In this document: positions 1 to 10,831 of the stretch, piece after piece | Layout of the letters: every line of letters begins with the position of its first letter | Numbering within the stretch: the first letter of the stretch is position 1 | Assembly: GCA_948567375.1 (NCBI GenBank) | Contig: OX419762.1 | Coordinates: 2,485,001-2,549,000, forward strand | Source: Lunularia cruciata | Taxonomy: Eukaryota; Streptophyta; Marchantiopsida; Lunulariales; Lunulariaceae | DNA length: 64,000 bases | Direction of reading: 5' to 3' | Translations under genes and position numbers: made by a program | Notes under the pieces: model-generated | Database searches by the model: none | What the model saw: the letters and a program-made list of their open reading frames with translations, nothing else | Told to the model about the DNA's origin: nothing

Positions 1-379
1 GTAATTCAAAAATTAAATAATAAATTTTTTATTTTTTTTAGGTCTAAATTTTTTTATTAAATTAAATTTCTCTATGTATATTTTTGAACTTTGTGTATAG
101 AAATGAAAGAGATGGCACATAATGAAAATATTTTGGAAATTTTTCCACCAAATTTGTTACCACTTATAAAACCAAATAGATTTGTTAACTCCATCCAATA
201 AAAAGAAACTTGGTGCCAAAAATTTTTTTACATCAAAGGATGTATGTATGATAAATATGATTATAATTATTTTATTATATGAATTGAAATACTACTCTAA
301 AATAATCATTATGTTGATTTTTTTGTTTAGTTTTATCAATTGTATTTATAGGTGTTTTTGTTTCAAAGAGTGTTAAAGT

Positions 380-1160
380 CGAGTGGATTTCTAATCATAA
401 GAGGTTTTTTTTAAATATGTATGAATACTTTTATTTTAATCATTGCAACCAAGGCAATGTAAGTCAAAATCAATGGAATGTGTTTACTAATAGGTTCAAT
501 GAAGCTATCGATATAACATCACTTTATGAGCCATAGATTTTCAAGAACAAGCTTGATGGTATGGTTAAAAAATAAAGAGTTGAGAAGGGAAAATAAACCA
601 CAAAAATAAAACCAAGTTTATGGGAATTCTATGAACATGCACATAATTAGAGGTGGTTCAGCCAAAAATCAAAGCATATGATGGTGGTATTAGCACTTTA
701 GCTACTAATGAGAGAGGGTTTGTAGACTTGATTGATGAGACTATTGACGGAGTGAAGAAGCATCTCATATAAATCAAATTGAGCAATCATATATGGATGC
801 TTTGATATTTGATGATGATAGAGAAATACCACATGTCTTGACACCTTTCATTGAGACAATTGGTAATCAAAGCACAATCAATCCTAGAATAAAAGCCTAT
901 GCTCAACCTAGTGTTATAGGACAACGGAACAAAAAACAAAGAGTTTCAAAGGAAGGTGAAGATGGAATGAAGAAGTGTATGCTTGAATTTACTTAAGTAG
1001 TCAAGGAAGCAAATGAGAAGAGATCCTTGCATGAAGATCATAAATTTCACTTGAGGATGGTTCAAGAACATTGCAAGATGGTTTTAATGAGCCAAATGCT
1101 TGAATTGAAGCAAATGGAGCTTGAAGTCTTGAAAAAAAACCAACATGGAATGCTATCTTG
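380..1160 (+). pseudogene. PIF/Harbinger ORF1 (Myb/trihelix-like) remnant
   Basis: Reading the plus strand through several stops gives a Myb/SANT-like (trihelix) DNA-binding domain of the kind encoded by ORF1 of PIF/Harbinger transposons. At about 449-570 there is the spaced pattern NQWNVFTNRFNEA followed by IFKNKLDGMVKK, which matches the W...F...LKNK..LKK layout of the Myb_DNA-bind_3 family. The frame is broken by TAG and TAA codons at about 528-575 and later. A piece at 793-996 stays open for 67 codons and probably is the C-terminal tail. In the family this protein helps the transposase bind element ends. It converges with the transposase remnant on the other strand, the usual two-gene layout of these elements. 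No intact start is visible. Confidence 0.55.
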
Positions 1161-1316
1161 AGGAAAAAAATACCTTCACTCTCAAACTACATTTTTTATA
1201 TCTAGATCAGCATGAGTACTTTTGAATTGCTTGTACAAAGTTGCTTTACTAATTTACCTATGGTTGTCCTTTGTTTATTTGCTATTTTCCTAGGAGTGGC
1301 AAAATATATGCTCCAT

Positions 1317-2609
1317 TCATATGCTCATCCACCCCATTGACATAAGTAGGTAATGGTTCTCCTTGTGAGTTACAAAGTTGTGTAGGACTACACATGCAAG
1401 CATAACTCTTGGAATAACTTTTAATTGCCTTGGACAGTCTTTCAATATGCTCCACCTACCTTTCAATTGACCAAATGCATTCTCTACATATGAACATGCT
1501 TTTGATATCTGGTTGTCAAATACATTTTGCATAGTTTTCCTTGATGTGAATGTTGATGCAATCATTTCAACAATCATTGATGTATTGGATAAGTTGTATC
1601 TTTGAGGATCAATGGTGGAATCACCTATGTCATAAAGTTTTCTTGTGGTAGAATGAGTGTCTGTTGCATAAGAGCTATATCTAATTCCATCACATGATAC
1701 AAGTTGGATTGTCATGAGTGTGTAGCATCGTGAGAAGATCCAAGCATCATACAACACAAGTCCCAAAACTAGAGATTTGTATCACAAATGTCTTGCAACA
1801 TAATAGAGTAATCTAAGTGTCTATTCTTATAATGCTGAGGATAAAACCTCATAGTTAGTTTGATTCTTAGGTTGATATGTATACCATCTATACAACCAAT
1901 GATTTGTAGAATTCCACATATTTGTGCAAACTTGGACATGCTTTCAATATATTCTGCTACTATAGGCATTTGATGTATTTAGAGTACATTTTGTCTTTGT
2001 TTGTCAATATTTTGACTATAATTGCAGTGTACTTCACTATAATCAATTCACCAAGACAATATAGATTACTAAGAGTTCTCAATGGTGAATTGTGTGCAAA
2101 TTTGTGTAAAACTACAGCTGCACATTTCTCTAACTCCACTCTTTTTCTAGCATATAGCTATTCATGTATAATAGGCACATGAGGTTCAATCCCATCAACA
2201 AATTTCTTAAAACTTTGATATGATATTTGTACTTGCTTCTCATATGACTCTTTAGAAAGTCTAAATCCATTGACCATACTTGCTTGTGAACTATGTCCAA
2301 CCATGTATATTGTCTTGGTACCCAAAAATCTCTTGGTATTTGTCTTTGAGATGGGAAAAAATAATTCTCTATCACCAAGAACCAACTCAAAACCTTTGCC
2401 ATAGTATCCTCTTCTTCTTCATAAATTGTTTCTCCCATTGACAATATGGCTAACTCCATGAGATTTTCTATTTTGGACTCCATTAACCCCAAAAACATGA
2501 GAACACAAAAATCAATCTTGAATATGTGAAGGTGGACTGAAAGTTGAATCCTACAAACCCTCTTTTGTTCAAAATGGAAGTGGGAGCCAAAAGATATTGA
2601 TGTTTGCAT
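1317..2609 (-). pseudogene. PIF/Harbinger transposase (DDE_Tnp_4-like) remnant
   Basis: Three minus-strand open pieces (about 2130-2609, 1769-1969 and 1317-1766) form one broken DDE transposase. In order they show an N-terminal region (FRLSKESYE near 2265), a helix-turn-helix type stretch at about 2020-2130, the first catalytic Asp in GCIDGIHI (about 1890), the segment YKNRHLDYSIMLQ, the second Asp region YDIGDSTID (about 1625), and the catalytic Glu in VENAFGQLKGRW (about 1480), followed by ACVVLHNFV. This motif order is diagnostic for Harbinger nucleases. Stops and frameshifts separate the pieces, so no active enzyme is expected. It is convergent with the ORF1 remnant at 380-1160. Confidence 0.75.
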
Positions 2610-2924
2610 ACTCCAAACTACTTACATGACATACTCTAGTCCAAAATGTGGTTACTTGTTAGCACCAATCAGTAAATTTTGAGTGACTTACCATCTCAAT
2701 TATACTTATGTGGCTGATGTACATCAAGGTTAGCTGCCAGACTTGTACACTCCCATGGACACACTAAGATGCTCCTTTTGTCAATGTTTAAGAAGCTAAC
2801 ATATGTCAAAACTGACATACACCATTGAACCATATGAAGTTGCCTCCTATTCCCGCCGAACCCCAACCCTCCCCCCCATATCTGTCCACTACATGCATTC
2901 AACATGGCAATGGGTCTATATTCC

Positions 2925-3782
2925 TTTGTTGATCATTCTAAGGATATTGCTTGAGTCATTTGAGTGGTTAGCATCTTACACGACTTGTATCTTGGGCTTA
3001 TTAGAGATCTTTTTTCCTTATCTATGTCTGTTCTATAGGCTATCTCATACAATCCATGAAGTTAGATAGGTTTTTCATCTACCACTTGATTGTTTGTCAT
3101 GTAATCCCTTTAATGACATAGCATGGTTCCTCTTACTCTTCTTGATAGTACTTTCATTATACTAGAGAAAGATGAGCGGGGTATGGAGAGGTGGTTGCTA
3201 GGTTTCATCAATTCCAAGGGGGGATAGGGCTACACATTTTAGGAGATAGGTTTTATCATAAGATACCATAGAATCTATTTGATTACGATTGTGTAGGACA
3301 TTGGGTCAAGCAAGAGTGTTTAGTAGAGTAGCACCCTTTGTTTATGGTTTATCCCATTGATGAGATTTTCTCTTCCATACACTTATTACATCCTATGGTA
3401 AGAAAGGGAATACAATTAGAAGTCTTAGATTATCAATTTGAGCAACTTTTATATCTTGATAGGTCACTTTTTGCACAAGGATTGTGCACTTCTCCTTGCC
3501 TATCCTCAAGAAGCTTGTCAAGGATGGTATATGAGCATCTTAGAGATTACTTTTAGGTAGAATCCTTCTATTGGACTTACCAAGTTGTTTTAGGTGGTTG
3601 TAGCATTAGCAAGGGGAGATATTTGTACATCAATTAGTTGGGTGTTAGGTGCTAGTTGACTTCTTGCAATGGAGAAGGACACAAGGAGCATTAGACCAAT
3701 TGCTATTAGAGAGATCTTTTTGAGCTTCATTAGCCACACCATTGTCCTTCAACATTGGTCTCACTTCCAAGAGCACCTCAAT
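2925..3782 (+). pseudogene. F: N-terminal and early RT part of RLE non-LTR polyprotein
   Basis: This broken reading frame matches G codon for codon in places. Motifs are SFEWLAS (about 2955), FYRLSHTIHE (about 3030), and a long block at 3338-3556 with LEVLDYQFEQ, LDRSLFAQGLC and MVYEHLRDY. The corresponding block in G leads into the reverse transcriptase fingers. The frame carries many stops, including a TAG at 3247-3249 that is at the same place as a TAG in G (40290-40292). It stops at the E insertion at 3783. Confidence 0.75.
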
Positions 3783-4170
3783 TATAACAATATGGAGTTT
3801 AGTAATGAAGTTAGTCAAGGCTAACAAACTAGCAAATGGGCCAAATTAGCCTAGAATATTCTAGATGTATGTAGGAAGCTACTTGGTACTCTTCCAAGTA
3901 TTGGTTAAGATGCATGATGAGTGGCAAATTCTAGGAGGAAGCTTCTTGGGAAGCTTCCTGGCTAGCTTAGCTACTCCAAGTAGGTAGCTTCTACAATGAA
4001 GCTTATAGAAGCTTCCAACTAGCTTAGCTTGCATGCCAAATAGATAGCTTCTACAAGTAAGCTTCTTAGTTAACTTAGCTTGCACTCAAGAAGGAAACTT
4101 CTTGAGAAGCTTCTCAAGAGCTTTATATGCTCTCTATAAATACCAAAGCCAAAGTTCATGCTAGACATTC
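3783..4170 (+). repeat. Element E: solo LTR of the A family, left part
   Basis: The segment starts at TATAACAATATGG, matching the A-family LTR start TGTAA(T/C)A.TATGG. It carries the same HindIII-rich U3 and the TATA-like CTATAAATACC near 4132. It is cut at 4170 by element B; its last 75 bases are at 27850-27924. Both outer ends join F directly, so E is a solo LTR. Target duplication: TCAAT (3778-3782) and TAAGT (27925-27929), two mismatches; the uninterrupted G copy has TTAGT there, which confirms the site. Total own length is about 463 bp, some 50 bp longer than its relatives because of an extra stretch near 3890-3940. Confidence 0.8.
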
Positions 4171-4757
4171 TATAATACCATATTATCTAAAGGTGAAAAT
4201 TGACTTGGTAACATCTAGAATGATGTTGTGTATGATGGGCTAGGTAGATCAAAAAGAAGTGGCACCAAAAGAGTATTTGTACTAATAGGGCAGAAGTAGA
4301 AAATAGCTTGAAAACTTTAGAGGCAATTTTGAAGGCCTAAACGGATGAATTAGGCCTTGAAAATGAAATGGATTGTCTCTCTCTATGAATGAAGGCTTGC
4401 CTTCTCTCCCCATGGTTTGTCTCATCATGAGCTTTCCAATGGTACCTCACCCATGTGATTCTAAGCTTCCCAAAAGAAGGTTCCCTAGAGATTCCTTCCA
4501 ATCAAACCTATTTGACCAACTAGATAGGACAAAGACCAACACATCACCCATCTAGACAATGAATCTAAGGATGCACCTTGTAGACATGTCACCAATACTT
4601 GTATCTGATCCAAGGGTGGAGTTTCCTTTGAGTGGATCCTCTTTGCTATCTAATAAAGAGAAAGTGCTCCTTTGGGACATTGCAATATTGAGGGTGATGT
4701 TTGTGTTTTCTCTCTTGTATCTCTCTTGGACAGTTCTCTTGTCTTCAAAGTATTACA
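4171..4757 (+). repeat. B 5' LTR
   Basis: The LTR is 587 bp, starting TATAATACCA and ending GTATTACA. It contains a TATA-like AT-rich motif and the sequence TAATAAAGAG shortly upstream of the transcript region. It holds a single copy of the U3 segment that is doubled in element C. Open reading frames inside it (4373-4555, 4559-4984) are not taken as genes. Confidence 0.85.
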
Positions 4758-4758
4758 A

Positions 4759-4770
4759 TGGTATCAAAGT
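4759..4770 (+). other. B primer-binding site
   Basis: TGGTATCAAAGT lies one base after the 5' LTR. It matches the initiator-tRNA-Met primer site TGGTATCAGAGC used by most plant LTR elements, with two changes. Confidence 0.8.
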
Positions 4771-5270
4771 AGATGTTTTTTCCCAAGAGAGTGGATCACC
4801 TCTCTTGGAAGAACATAGGCTATTGAAACTAAGTCATTTTGAGAGGAGAAAACATAGTACAATTGTTAGACTTGGGGGTGTCTTAGAGAGAAGATGGGAT
4901 GGAGGCGCTTGGGGGACAATTTCTTGCACCCAAGTTTCCATTCTTGGATCCATTCCATATCAAGATTATGTATATTCAGCGTGAGAAAATGAGAGTATTT
5001 CGTGTTATCATTTTGGAGCAAAATTCATGGATAGAGTGAAGAATTTCCCAAACTTGATGATTCTACCTATGGTGGTATATGATAGAGAGTGGGACTTGAA
5101 AATCTACATTTTATTATGATGTTATGGATTTGAATGTACCAAATTGTCACCCTTTCAACACTCAAGTAGAAATCCATTATGTGGTTAGACTAAAAGTGAT
5201 GTTTAGGGATTTTGTAGTCCACAATTTTGGTGAGGAATATTATCAACAAGTGATAATTTGAGGTCCCAAT

Positions 5271-5681
5271 TGTAATAGTATGGAGTTTAGTGACGTAGCT
5301 AGTAAGGCTAACAAAGTAGGGAATAAACTAAATTATCTTAGAATATTCCAAAAGTATCTAGGAAGCTTCTTGGGAAGCTTCACGACTAGTTAACTTGCAC
5401 CCCAAGCAGGTAGCTTCTAGAAGCTTCTAACTAGCTTAGCTTGCATGCCAAGTAGATGGCTTCTAGAAAGAAGCTTCTTGAGAAGCTTCCTAGTTAACTT
5501 GGCTTGCACTCAAAAAAAGTGGCTCAAGTAAACTTCTTGAGAAGCTTCTCAAGCGCCTTGTATGCTACCTATAAATACCAAAGCCAAAGCTCATGCTAGG
5601 CATTTGGAGTTTTCCCTCATTCAAGTGTCCCAATGTGAGTTTCCAATCTTCTATTTCTCTCCTTGGATTTGGTCTTTTACA
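5271..5681 (+). repeat. A 5' LTR
   Basis: The LTR is 411 bp. U3 is full of HindIII palindromes that form GAA/TTC arrays; a TATA-type CTATAAATACC lies at about 5569-5580. The LTR ends CTTTTACA. It is about 60 bp longer than the 3' copy because of an indel in the palindromic region. Confidence 0.9.
5415..5427 (+). promoter_or_regulatory. Heat-shock-element-like array in A LTR
   Basis: TTC-ta-GAA-gc-TTC forms a perfect three-unit alternating GAA/TTC array, the consensus bound by plant heat shock factors. It lies about 145 bp upstream of the TATA-type motif. Further two-unit GAAgcTTC matches occur on both sides (5350-5550). Function is inferred only from the motif. Confidence 0.45.
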
Positions 5682-5682
5682 T

Positions 5683-5694
5683 TGGTATTAGAGC
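5683..5694 (+). other. A primer-binding site
   Basis: TGGTATTAGAGC follows the 5' LTR by one base and differs at one position from the initiator-tRNA-Met site; the change is C to T. Confidence 0.85.
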
Positions 5695-5952
5695 AAGAAG
5701 GGGATGGATGGAATTTATGGACCACCAAATCCACTTCCACCAAACCATTGGGATTTTTGCGTCCAAGTACTACCCAAGCATCATTTCACATAATCTATCA
5801 CCTCGCACTTTGGACAAGATTTTTTGCATATGATCACCATATCTAAGGAACCCTTGGTGCTTCTGGTTGTAACTTATGGAGAATAGTGGATGTGTTGTTT
5901 CTATGTATTAATAAATTAGATAGAGTGGGAGTGGTGTGATAGAGTAGTAACC

Positions 5953-6865
5953 ATGGTGGCAATACCCGATGGTATCCTTGCTATGCAACAACAAATTGAG
6001 CAGCTTGCTTGTTGTTGGATGAACAAGATCTTTGACGACAAGAGCAATGGAGAGAATACCAAATTGAGAAGGAGAAGATTGGATCAGATTCCTAAACCCA
6101 AGGTATTTGAAGGCAAGAATCTTTCAGGTGCAATGGAGAATTTTGTGTTTGATTGTGAAAGTTATTTTGAAGCTACAAATCTACAAGATGAGCAGAAATA
6201 GATTCTCTTTGCTTCTAGCCAATTGGATGGAGTAGCAAAGCTATTGTAGAGATTACAAGTGGAGCGAGCTAAACGACAAATTTTTGCACCAATCTTGACG
6301 TGTGCAAAATTCAAGAGCGCAATAATTAGTTGGTTCCAAGCTATAAATGCCACACAAGCTGCACGAGATAAGTTGACAAAGTTGAAACAAATTGGCTTTG
6401 TAAGAAGTTACATCATGCATTTCCAAAACACCATCATGCAAATTCAAGGTATATTGGAAAGTGAAGCTCTAGATTGATTTGTGAGGAGCTTGAAAGCAAG
6501 AACCAAATTAGAGATAACCATGCAAGAGCCACAACACTTGGAGGAAGCCATGCGGTTGGCCGAACGTTTTGATTCCTTGGTGGCAACAACTTGGTCTTGA
6601 CCTTGACCTCCACAGAGCCTACCAATACACTACACACAAGTGGAGGAGCCAACACCAATGGAGATTGATGCCATTCAACAAAGACCACTTGGCACGGCAG
6701 ATAGAGAGAAATTGCAACATAATGGTGGTTGTTTTTATTGTTGCCAATTGGGGCATCGTATTGCTACATGTCCACTCAAGAATGGACGACCTTGACAAGT
6801 TGCCCAGGTGGAGGTTGTGGAGCAGAATGATTAAAGAAATGAGGAATCCCAATAGGAGATTTTGA
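5953..6865 (+). pseudogene. A gag remnant with zinc knuckle
   Basis: The reading frame starts MVAIPDGILAMQQQIEQL at 5953. The gag body follows to about 6700 with SYFEATNLQDEQK and LTKLKQIGFVRSY. A CX2CX4HX4C zinc knuckle lies at 6730-6771 (CFYCCQLGHRIATC) in another frame. In-frame stops at 6199-6201 and near 6248 and 6475, plus a frameshift before the knuckle, break the gene. Comparison with D shows reciprocal CAG/CAA-to-TAG changes. Confidence 0.75.
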
Positions 6866-6881
6866 GCTGCCTATTGGGAGC

Positions 6882-9800
6882 TTGATTAGTTCGTATTGGA
6901 TTGAAGGCTCGACTTATGCAAGTTTGCTTCACTTGCAATGTACAATATCTAATTGGGATTGTAGGATTTTGGTTGATTCTGGAAGTTCAGAGAATTGTAT
7001 GTCTATGCAAGTGGCAAAGGAATTGGGTATTCCTATCAAGCTAGTGTTTGGAAGTAGTTTGATGATGGCGGATGGCAGAAAGGGTTTTGCATTCCGCACC
7101 TCGCATCCTGTTACCTTCAAGATTGGAAAGGAGTATTTGGCGTGTATGAGGTTTGTAGTGACACCTCTACACTATGATATCATTCTGGGTCTACCTTGGC
7201 TTGAACATCATAAGGTTCAATTTGATTGGACCCGACGCCAAATTCAAGTACAACACCAAGGTAAGAATTTCCGATTAGGTTGTCTAGCACCTCTAAGTAA
7301 GACACCTAAGAATAGTAAGTTCTAAGATGGGAAGTTTGTCAAGAAGGTAGCCATAGAGCAAACTTGGAAAAGAGATGAGTCCCAAGATGGGAAGTTTGCC
7401 AAGAAGGCAACCAAGGAGCAAGCTTGGAAGAGAGATGAGTCCTCAGAAGGGAAGTTTGTCAATAATGTAGCCATAGAGCAAGCTTTGGAGGAAGATAAGT
7501 CTATATTTGCGGTGTAGATCAAGCCGATTGCACAAGAACAATCTATGGAAGGCCAAGAGTCTCATCAAGCAATGGTTGATCGGATAGTTAAGGAGTTTAC
7601 AAACATGTTTCAGGATGATCTGCCAAAGGGATTACCCTCCGTTCGAGGTATGCCCTTCAAGATTGAGTTATTGCTAGGGAGTACTCCAATGAGTAGACCA
7701 ATCTATTGGCTCTCACCAAAGGAGTTGGAGGAGTTGCAAACAACACTTACAGAGTTGTTAGAGAAGGACTTCATATGACATAGTACCTCTCCTTGGGGAG
7801 CACCGGTACTATTTGTTCCAAAGGAGGATGGAAGACTTTGTTTCTATATTGATTATCGTGGGCTCAATAAGCAAACCGTGAAGAATGCATATCCCTTGCC
7901 TTGGATCAATGACTGGCTTGATCAATTAAGTAGAGCATGCTACTTTTCCAAGTTGGATCTTCGTAGCGGCTATTGGCAAATTCCTATTAATAGAGAAGAT
8001 ATGCAAAAGACTACCTTTTGCACAAAGTATGGGCATTTTGAGTGGAGAGTTCTACCTTTTGGACTCACTAATGCTCCAATAGTCTTCATAGATTAGATGC
8101 ATCAGGTGTTGGATGGACTATTGGATTGGCCCGTGGTGGTGTTCTCAGATGATATCTTAATCTATAGTAAGATAGAGGCAGAACACCTGTATCATGTGCG
8201 AGAAGTCCTAAGACAACTACAACAATGGAAATTTTACTACAAGAAGTCAAAGTGTGCCTTTTGGTAGAAGGAGGTTACCTTCTTGGGTCATAAGATCTCA
8301 TTAGAGGAGATCAAGATGGAAGAAGAGAAGATCAAGGCCATTACTGATTGGCCTACCCCAAAGGATGCTACAAAAGTATTGGCACTCAATGGATTGGCTA
8401 GTTTTTACCAATGGTTCATCCACTATTATGCTCATGTGGTTGCACCATTGACTGACCTTTGAGGAAAGAACTTGAGCTTCCAGTGGACCACCAAGCATGA
8501 AGAAGCATTCCAAAAGTTAGAGCATATGGTGTCTTCAAGATCCATTCTTCAACCATATGATCCTCAACTACCTTGTGTAATTGATTTTGATGCTTCTAAC
8601 TTTGCAATTGGAGGTATGTTGCAACAGGAATTCCCAGATGGATTGCACCCCATTGCCTTTGTGTCTCACCAACTAAGTACAGATGAAAGAAATTACTCTG
8701 CTTGAGATCGGGAACAACTTGCAATGGTATATGCCACCAAGGTATGGAGACATTATCTCTTGGGGAAACGAGTGATCATGCAAATTGATCACAAGCCATT
8801 GTTGCAGACCTTACACTTGAGCACATGAAAAGTTGACATCATTGATGGGAAGAACAACTCCAATTTTTTGACATCAAACTTGAGTACAAACCAAGTCGGT
8901 TCCATGTCATCCTTGATGCTCTATCAAGACGACCTTTGACCTTTGATTTGAAGGCTCTTCCTCTCATCACGGCGGCAATTACAACGGTGTCAATTGACCC
9001 CAAGGTCCATAACAAGTTTTGATCAGCTCTACAACAAGATCCTTCTTCCAAATGGTACATGGTCATCTAACAGCATGCAACAAGGAGTACAACACCTTCT
9101 CCTTCAAAGAAGGCCTTCTATTCCATGCGGACCAGATCTATGTTCCAACCAAAGGTGATCTTTGACTGGTGCGCCTTCAAGAAGCCCATGATTTACCAAT
9201 AGCTGGTCACATGGGAGTGGACGAGACCTTGGGTACCCTCCAACGCCAATGGTGGTGGCTCAACATGACACGAGATATTTAGGACTTTGTTTGATTGTGT
9301 GAGAGTTGTCAACGTAACAAGGCCAATAACCAGAAGCCAAGTGGACTCCTTCAGCCACCTCCCATTCTAGCTACTTGTTGGGAACATGTGAGCTTAGATC
9401 TCATCACCTCCTTACCTAAGACACAACAAGGGCACATAGCAATTGTGGTGTTTGTGGATAATCTTAGTAAGCAAATCCATTTGGTGCCAATGGTTGATAC
9501 TGTGGATGCTCCAACCTTAGCGTAACTCTACTTCAATAATGTCTTCAAACATCATGAGATATCACGTGTACTCATCTCCGACCGTGATCCTTGCTTCACC
9601 GGAAAGTTTTGGCAAGCACTCTTCTAGCTACTTGGCACCAAGCTTGCTTTGTCCACAGCCTATCATCCTCAAACAAATGGAAAAATTGAATGTGAAAATC
9701 GCACCTTGAAAGATATGCTTTGTGCCTTTGTCAACATCCACCATACCAATTGGGATCAATGTCTTGCAGCTACGGAGTTTGCATACAATAATTCTAAATA

Positions 9801-10475
9801 GGCAAGCACCGGATTTTCTCCTTTCTTTCTCAATTTTGGCCAAGATCCACTTGTCCCTAATTCTCTTCTTGCTCCTCCTCTGTCTCAAGTCCCCTATACT
9901 TCAACCTTCTTGACCACCATCTCCAAATCTCTCCAACAAGCCAAATCTCACATCCTTGTTGCTCATAATTGTCAAAAACAATATGCAGACCATCATCGTC
10001 ATGATCTCACCTTTGAAGTTGGTGATAAAGTCATGTTATCCTCTAGTAATCTACACCTCCCACTTGATACCCAAGTTTGTAAACTTACCCCTAATTGGAT
10101 AGGACCTTTTGATGTCACCCAAATTGTTTTTCCTTTTGCTTATCAACTTGCTTTGCCTTCTCATATGCACATCCATCCTGTCTTTCATGTTTCCATGTTC
10201 ATAATCCCTCTTCTTTCTCCTCTTGAGTCCAACCTCTTCCTCCCCCAATCCCTATCAATGATCATGAGGGGTACAAAGTTGATCATATCCTTGCATGTTG
10301 CCACATCTAACGAGGACATCGCCAACATATGGAGTACAAGGTCCTTTGGAAAGGGTATCCCCTTCATGATGCCACATGCGAACCTCTTTCTCACCTCCAG
10401 AATGCACAAATGGTCATCCAGGAGTTTGAAGCTTCAATGGCGACGAGGACGTCACCAACTAGCGGTGGAGGAATA
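6882..10475 (+). pseudogene. A pol remnant: protease, RT, RNase H, integrase, chromodomain
   Basis: Domains are in order. The aspartic protease (6882-7325) has active site ILVDSGSSENC. A linker of three 60-bp repeats (7324-7503) follows. The RT (7600-8300) shows [34 protein letters not shown] and the catalytic FSDDILIY near 8150. RNase H (8520-8830) has CVIDFDASNFAIGG and IDHKPLL. The integrase (9170-9900) shows GHMGVDETLGTL, the Cys pair CESCQRNK, the core DLITSLPKT, ISDRDP and NGKIECENR. The chromodomain (about 10260-10440) shows MEYKVLWKGYPLHDATCEPL. Catalytic residues are largely intact, but stops at 7777, 8095, 8271, 8461 and elsewhere break the frame. The chromodomain places it among chromoviruses, which tend to target chromatin. 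Confidence 0.85.
7324..7503 (+). repeat. Three in-frame 60-bp repeats in the PR-RT linker of A
   Basis: Units begin at 7324, 7384 and 7444, exactly 60 bp apart, each encoding a 20-residue unit of the type DGKFVKKVAIEQ.WKRDES. The same three units occur in D at 17671, 17731 and 17791, so the array predates both copies. Confidence 0.85.
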
Positions 10476-10826
10476 TGTAAAAGTATGGAGTTTAGCGACA
10501 TAGCTAGTAAGGCTTACAAAGTAAGGATAAGCCAAATTAGCCTAGAATATTCCAAAAGCATCTAGGAAGCTTCTTGGGAAGCTTCTTGACTAGTTAACTT
10601 ACACCCCAAGCAGGTAGCTTCTAAAAGGAAGCTTCTAGCTTAGCTTGCACACCAAGTAGACGGCTTCTAGAAGGAAGCTTCTTGAGAAGCTTCTCAAGGG
10701 CCTTGTATGCTACCTATAAATACCAAAGCCAAAGCTTATGCTAGGCATTCGGAGTTTTCCCTCATTCAAGTGTCCCAATGTGAGTTTCCATTCTCTGATT
10801 TCTCTCCTTGGATTCAGTCTTTTACA
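10476..10826 (+). repeat. A 3' LTR
   Basis: The LTR is 351 bp, starting TGTAAAAGTATGGAG and ending TTTTACA, preceded by the purine-rich CGGTGGAGGAATA. It matches the 5' LTR apart from point changes and the 60-bp indel. Confidence 0.9.
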
Positions 10827-10831
10827 CTAAT

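Larger units (their letters stand above)
380..2640. mobile_element. Decayed PIF/Harbinger DNA transposon
   Basis: The Myb-like ORF1 remnant and the transposase remnant lie tail to tail, as in two-gene PIF/Harbinger elements. Terminal inverted repeats and the 3-bp target duplication were not found by eye, so the limits given are those of the coding remnants only; the left end may lie outside the window. Many in-frame stops show that the copy is old. Bases 1-379 are AT-rich and hold nothing else that I recognise. Confidence 0.6.
5271..10826 (+). mobile_element. Element A: Ty3/gypsy chromovirus (A/D family)
   Basis: A is 5,556 bp, inserted in the gag leader of B. Its LTRs start TGTAA and end TTTTACA. 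Target duplication: CCAAT (5266-5270) and CTAAT (10827-10831), one mismatch. A primer site follows the 5' LTR and a purine-rich tract (about 10463-10475) precedes the 3' LTR. It encodes gag with a zinc knuckle, then protease, RT, RNase H, integrase and a chromodomain. Frames are broken by in-frame stops, often TAG or TGA. The empty site in element C (about 23920) shows that no B sequence was lost. Confidence 0.9.

Noticed and set aside
3879-4085. 68-codon frame rich in repeated Leu/Lys words
   Set aside because: It is produced by the HindIII-rich repeats of the E solo LTR.
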